From the NCBI GenBank assembly GCA_040404065.1, contig JBBAJM010000001.1: DNA of 64,000 nucleotides; one strand, given 5' to 3'. Made by a program: the position numbers and the translations under genes. Below the pieces are notes generated by a model that was not told the origin of the DNA, searched no databases, and saw only the letters and a list, made by a program, of their open reading frames with translations. This DNA is from Fontibacterium sp040404065. Lineage in GTDB: Bacteria; Pseudomonadota; Alphaproteobacteria; Pelagibacterales; Pelagibacteraceae. Below, one piece after another: positions 60,847 to 64,000 of the stretch (position 1 is the first letter of the stretch; the number at the start of each line of letters is the position of its first letter).

Positions 60847-61448
60847 TTCAGTATTTTAAGTATTTCTTTTGATAGGTCTTCAAAAGAGGCGTTTCCTTCA
60901 TATTTTTTTTCATTAATAATAATAGTCGGCGTAGAATTGATGGAATATTTTTTTTGCCCCTCTAATCTGTCGTTTAGTATTTTATCTTCCAGTTTTTTAT
61001 CCTTTAAACAGTTCGATAGTTTTTCATTAGATAAGTTAAACTTATTACCTATTAAAAATAAGTTATTATTAATTTGCTGTATTTTATCGCCAGCAGACCA
61101 AATGCTTTGATTTTTATAAATTTCATCAATTAATAAGATACTTGATTCTTTTGTTCCGCATCTAACAATTTTTGATGCATTTAATGCAGCAATATCAAGG
61201 GGAAAGTCTACAAAAGTAAATTTTATTAAATCCTTGCTTGCATATTCTTTTATTAATTTTGTGTACACCATTTTATGGAAATTTGCACAGTGGGGACATG
61301 TGTATGAGCTATAAATTTTAATTTTAACTTTAGCATTTTCATTACCAATAAATATTTCATCAGTATTTTGCGCATAAGAATAAGAATTTGTAAAAATTAA
61401 AAAAAATACAATTAAAATTTTTTTTAAATTATTTTTTAATAAAGTCAT
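60843..61448 (-). CDS. DsbA-family thiol:disulfide interchange protein
   Basis: The 201-residue protein has a signal peptide (MTLLKNNLKKILIVFFLIFT, cleavage likely after SYAQ). A thioredoxin fold follows with the active site C51-P-H-C54 (SSYTCPHCANFH). The cis-Pro segment is STPTIIINEKKYEG. It is expected to be a periplasmic disulfide oxidoreductase. It lies between the DUF721 gene (6-nt gap) and smc (4-nt overlap), a conserved alphaproteobacterial order. The substrate is not known. Confidence 0.92.
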   Translation of the reverse strand: MTLLKNNLKKILIVFFLIFTNSYSYAQNTDEIFIGNENAKVKIKIYSSYTCPHCANFHKMVYTKLIKEYASKDLIKFTFVDFPLDIAALNASKIVRCGTKESSILLIDEIYKNQSIWSAGDKIQQINNNLFLIGNKFNLSNEKLSNCLKDKKLEDKILNDRLEGQKKYSINSTPTIIINEKKYEGNASFEDLSKEILKILK

Positions 61449-61454
61449 AAGTCT

Positions 61455-61901
61455 TTATTTATTCAAGTTTAGAAAAATTTCTTTAATCTTTTCGTTTTTG
61501 ATTTCATTAATTTTTTTAATAATTTTTTCATCTAATAATATTTTTTTTTTTTTTATTTCTATAGAGTGGTTCTTGGATAAGATTTGAATTTTATTAATTG
61601 CATTAAAACCAAGATAACTGTTAACCCTTTCAATAATTTGATCTCTGGAATATTCAATTTCCATCATTACACTCTTGTTAACATTTATTGTAAGAATGTT
61701 TTCGTTATTAATTTTTTTTATTTTTAGAGGCGCAACATCTTTAAACATTTTTTCGCCAATAATATTTTTCCAATTTTTAATTATCTCAAAATGTAAGAAG
61801 CCTTCTTTTTTTAGTATTTTTTTGGCATTTTCTGGTAATAAACTTTGTAAAGGACGCAAACCCTGAGAGAACAATTTATTTGTAAATTTATTAGCGACCA
61901 T
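61455..61901 (-). CDS. DUF721 (DciA-like) protein
   Basis: The 148-residue protein resembles DUF721. A basic N-terminal part carries GLRPLQSLLPENAKKIL, followed by the family's W-containing segment FHFEIIKNWKNIIGEKM-like (here HFEIIKNWKNIIGEKM, near 37-52). The segment LTINVNKSVMMEIEYSRDQIIERVNSYLG matches the C-terminal region. DciA proteins load the replicative helicase where DnaC is absent. That role is likely but untested here. Its start codon overlaps the divergent mutY start by two bases. Confidence 0.8.
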   Translation of the reverse strand: MVANKFTNKLFSQGLRPLQSLLPENAKKILKKEGFLHFEIIKNWKNIIGEKMFKDVAPLKIKKINNENILTINVNKSVMMEIEYSRDQIIERVNSYLGFNAINKIQILSKNHSIEIKKKKILLDEKIIKKINEIKNEKIKEIFLNLNK

Positions 61902-62949
61902 GAAAAATCTTTTATCAAATAAAATTCTTGCTTGGTACGATAATCATCAAAGAGATTTGCCATGGCGAAGATATCGCGGGTTTAAGGATAGAATTTATAA
62001 AGTCATAGTTAGTGAATTTATGCTTCAGCAGACTCAAGTAAAAACAGTGATTCCTTTTTTTAACAGATTTATAAAAACTTTTCCTAATCTGAATAAATTA
62101 TCAAAATCAAAATTGTCAAAGGTTTATAAGATGTGGCAGGGTCTAGGATATTATTCTAGAGCTAGAAATTTACTAATTACAGCTAAAATTATTCGATCGA
62201 AATATAAAGGAATAGTTCCGAATAATTTCGAGACCTTGAAAAGTTTTCCTGGAATAGGTGACTATACCGCTTCAGCAATTATGGCTATCGCATTTGATAA
62301 AGACTTTGTTGGAATAGACGGAAATGTTGAAAGATTTATCGCAAGATTATTTGGTTATAAAAAAAATAAAAAAAATTTTAAAGAAAATATTTTTTTAAAA
62401 TTACAGGAAATTAGACCTAAAAAAAATTTTTCTAATTTTGCTCAAGCATTAATGGAGATGGGCGCTTTAATTTGCACTCCTAAAAATCCTAAATGTGATA
62501 TCTGTCCTCTAAGCAGTAATTGCATTGCATTTAAAAAAAATAATTTTGATTATAAAATTTTAAAGAAAAATAAAATTAATATAAAAAAATATTATTTATT
62601 ATTTTCTTTTAATAAAAACAAAATTTTATTTTTTAAAGATAAAAATAAATTATTAAAAGATTTTGTAAATTTACCTCTTATTGAATATAATAAAAAATTA
62701 TTTGATAAGTCTTTTCAAGAAAAAAACTTTTCTTTTTCTGGTCAAGTAAGAATTTTTAATAAAAGTTACGTGCACAATATCTCAAATATTAAAATGCTAA
62801 TTAAAATTGCTATCTTTAAAAAGATAAATAAAATAAATAATAATAAATTTTACTGGATAAGTTCTAATAAAATAGATAATTCACTGTTATCAAGTTTTTC
62901 TAAAAAATTTATATTCTTGATAAAAAATAAAATAATTTCTTATGTTTAA
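61900..62949 (+). CDS. mutY: adenine DNA glycosylase
   Basis: MutY removes adenine opposite 8-oxoguanine. The 349-residue protein has the catalytic Glu in VSEFMLQQTQVKTVIPFF (near 38-55) and the helix-hairpin-helix FPGIGDYTASAIMAIAF. The catalytic Asp lies in GIDGNVERFIARLFGY. The [4Fe-4S] Cys set is CTPKNPKCDICPLSSNC. A C-terminal NUDIX-like 8-oxoG recognition domain follows and appears short and divergent. Its ATG overlaps the start codon of divergent DUF721, and its end overlaps the next gene by 8 nt. Confidence 0.94.
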   Translation: MKNLLSNKILAWYDNHQRDLPWRRYRGFKDRIYKVIVSEFMLQQTQVKTVIPFFNRFIKTFPNLNKLSKSKLSKVYKMWQGLGYYSRARNLLITAKIIRSKYKGIVPNNFETLKSFPGIGDYTASAIMAIAFDKDFVGIDGNVERFIARLFGYKKNKKNFKENIFLKLQEIRPKKNFSNFAQALMEMGALICTPKNPKCDICPLSSNCIAFKKNNFDYKILKKNKINIKKYYLLFSFNKNKILFFKDKNKLLKDFVNLPLIEYNKKLFDKSFQEKNFSFSGQVRIFNKSYVHNISNIKMLIKIAIFKKINKINNNKFYWISSNKIDNSLLSSFSKKFIFLIKNKIISYV

Positions 62950-64000
62950 AAAAATTATTATTCTAGGAGGTGGAATTGCCGGTTTAACTTTGGCTAATTT
63001 TTTAAAAAAAAATAACTTTAATAATTTTATAGTATATGAAAAACTTGAGAACAATTTATCAAAATCTACTGGAATACAGCTATCTCCCAATGCAGTAAGA
63101 ATTTTAGATTTTTTAGATTCAAAGTTTTATTTTGATAATAGTTTTCACAGAATGAATTATTTAAATATTCATTCTCAGCGTTATAAAAATTTTTTACCTG
63201 AATTTGAAAGCAAAATTAGTTTACAGAATATAATAAACGACAAAACCCCCTATCTAACTTGCGATAGAAATGTTTTATTAAAATTTTTAGAGAAATCTTT
63301 GTCTCCGAAAGATATTTTTTATAATAAGAAAGTTACTCAAATAATTAAAGATCATAATATTATCAGGGTCAAATTTAGCAATGGATCAGAGGATTATTGT
63401 GATTTGTTAATTTCTGCAGATGGAATATTTTCCAACTCCAGAACTGATAATAATATTATTAAAAATACAAACTTTTATGCATTTAGAGGCGTAATTAAAA
63501 ACTTTTACTCTCAATATCCCACGGCAAATGATGCTATTAATTTATGGTTGGCCAATAACAAGCATTTAGTTACTTATTTTATAAACAATCAAAATGATTT
63601 GAGTTTTACTGGAGTTAATAAGTCTTTTGATAAAAAAAATATTGATGAGGAAAATGCGAATTATTCTAATATATTTCCAACAACTGAATTTAGGAATCTA
63701 TTTTTTTCAGAGAATAAAGTTTTAAGAGAAATATTAGATAATGTTCAGGAAGTTTATCGTTGGCCAATATTTTCTTTAAAAAAGAGAGTTTTTTATAGAG
63801 ATAATCAGATTTTTATCGGAGATTCTTCTCATGGGATGGTGCCTTTTCAAGCGCAAGGTGCAGCATTAGCTATAGAAGATGCTTATGTTTTATATGAGCA
63901 AATTATTAAGAATGTGACTAATAATTTAGGGGTATTTTATTTCAATAAACGTAATAGCAGGATTAGAAAGATAATTTTAAGATCACATTTGAATGTTTTT
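62942..64000 (+). CDS. FAD-dependent monooxygenase, N-terminal part (3' end outside window)
   Basis: The frame from ATG 62942 stays open to the window end (353 codons). It starts MFKKIIILGGGIAGLTLANF, a Rossmann FAD-binding motif GGGIAGL. The middle LLISADGIFSNSR is the DG motif of class A flavin hydroxylases, and FIGDSSHGMVPFQAQGAALAIEDAY is the GD motif. This places it with UbiH/COQ6 or salicylate-hydroxylase-like enzymes. Which substrate it hydroxylates cannot be decided. It overlaps mutY by 8 nt. Confidence 0.88.
   Translation, partial: MFKKIIILGGGIAGLTLANFLKKNNFNNFIVYEKLENNLSKSTGIQLSPNAVRILDFLDSKFYFDNSFHRMNYLNIHSQRYKNFLPEFESKISLQNIINDKTPYLTCDRNVLLKFLEKSLSPKDIFYNKKVTQIIKDHNIIRVKFSNGSEDYCDLLISADGIFSNSRTDNNIIKNTNFYAFRGVIKNFYSQYPTANDAINLWLANNKHLVTYFINNQNDLSFTGVNKSFDKKNIDEENANYSNIFPTTEFRNLFFSENKVLREILDNVQEVYRWPIFSLKKRVFYRDNQIFIGDSSHGMVPFQAQGAALAIEDAYVLYEQIIKNVTNNLGVFYFNKRNSRIRKIILRSHLNVF

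Noticed and set aside
1..64000. CRISPR arrays, insertion sequences, rRNA genes, prophage genes
   Set aside because: No regularly spaced repeats, transposase or integrase reading frames, or rRNA sequences were seen in the window.

Overview
This 64 kb window is chromosomal DNA from a small-genome, free-living alphaproteobacterium, most likely Pelagibacterales (SAR11) or a close relative. The DNA is very AT-rich. Arg is almost always AGA, Lys AAA and Leu TTA. Genes abut or overlap by 1-17 nt, and no gene-free stretch exceeds about 220 nt. Alphaproteobacterial markers include the split F0 b/b' subunits, the DUF2948, DUF2093 and DUF3035 proteins in their usual neighbourhoods, an alpha-type histidyl-tRNA synthetase with a tRNA-His lacking G-1, and the ctaC-ctaD-ctaB-small protein-ctaG-ctaE-surf1 order. 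Biosynthesis genes for His, Thr, purine, lipid A and heme O argue against an obligate intracellular lifestyle.

Layout: rplT(partial)-pheS-pheT-lepA (1-5.5 kb); a small accessory pocket with a GT17 glycosyltransferase, tRNA-Ser, a 2OG-Fe(II) oxygenase and a serine beta-lactamase-like hydrolase (5.5-8.3 kb); a pyruvate dehydrogenase aceE-aceF operon whose E1 carries its own lipoyl domain (8.3-12.7 kb); tRNA-Thr, a cold-shock gene, two tiny ORFs and dcd-murA-DUF2948-hisD-infA-maf (12.8-18.0 kb); tRNA-Phe, a His-rich leader ORF, tRNA-His and hisS-hisZ-hisG (18.0-21.6 kb); groES-groEL (21.6-23.6 kb); an aminotransferase followed by HAD hydrolase-ribF-ileS-lspA-lipoprotein-pgi (23.8-31.7 kb); rsmD, a pseudouridine synthase, tadA, purD, xseA, DUF2093 and an M23 peptidase (31.7-36.9 kb); the lipid A genes lpxL-like, lpxK, waaA and msbA with pmbA and ubiA (36.9-44.0 kb); rsmE and tldD; cytochrome aa3 oxidase genes and thrC (46.2-53.1 kb); rnhA, thrB and ispH; a CDGSH protein; the F0 operon, smc, a DsbA-like protein and dciA-like DUF721 (55.6-61.9 kb); and mutY with the start of a flavin monooxygenase running off the end.

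Most of the window is ordinary housekeeping. The best candidate for an undescribed system is a 20-codon ORF with five His codons (18184-18246), located between tRNA-Phe and tRNA-His and upstream of hisS-hisZ-hisG. It looks like a his leader peptide that could couple histidine supply to expression of tRNA-His, HisRS and the first enzyme of histidine synthesis. Other notable points are a lipoyl-E1 fusion in pyruvate dehydrogenase, an 880-residue SMC with no recognisable hinge, a 2OG oxygenase gene with foreign codon usage, and near-perfect palindromes in front of ctaC and the cold-shock gene.
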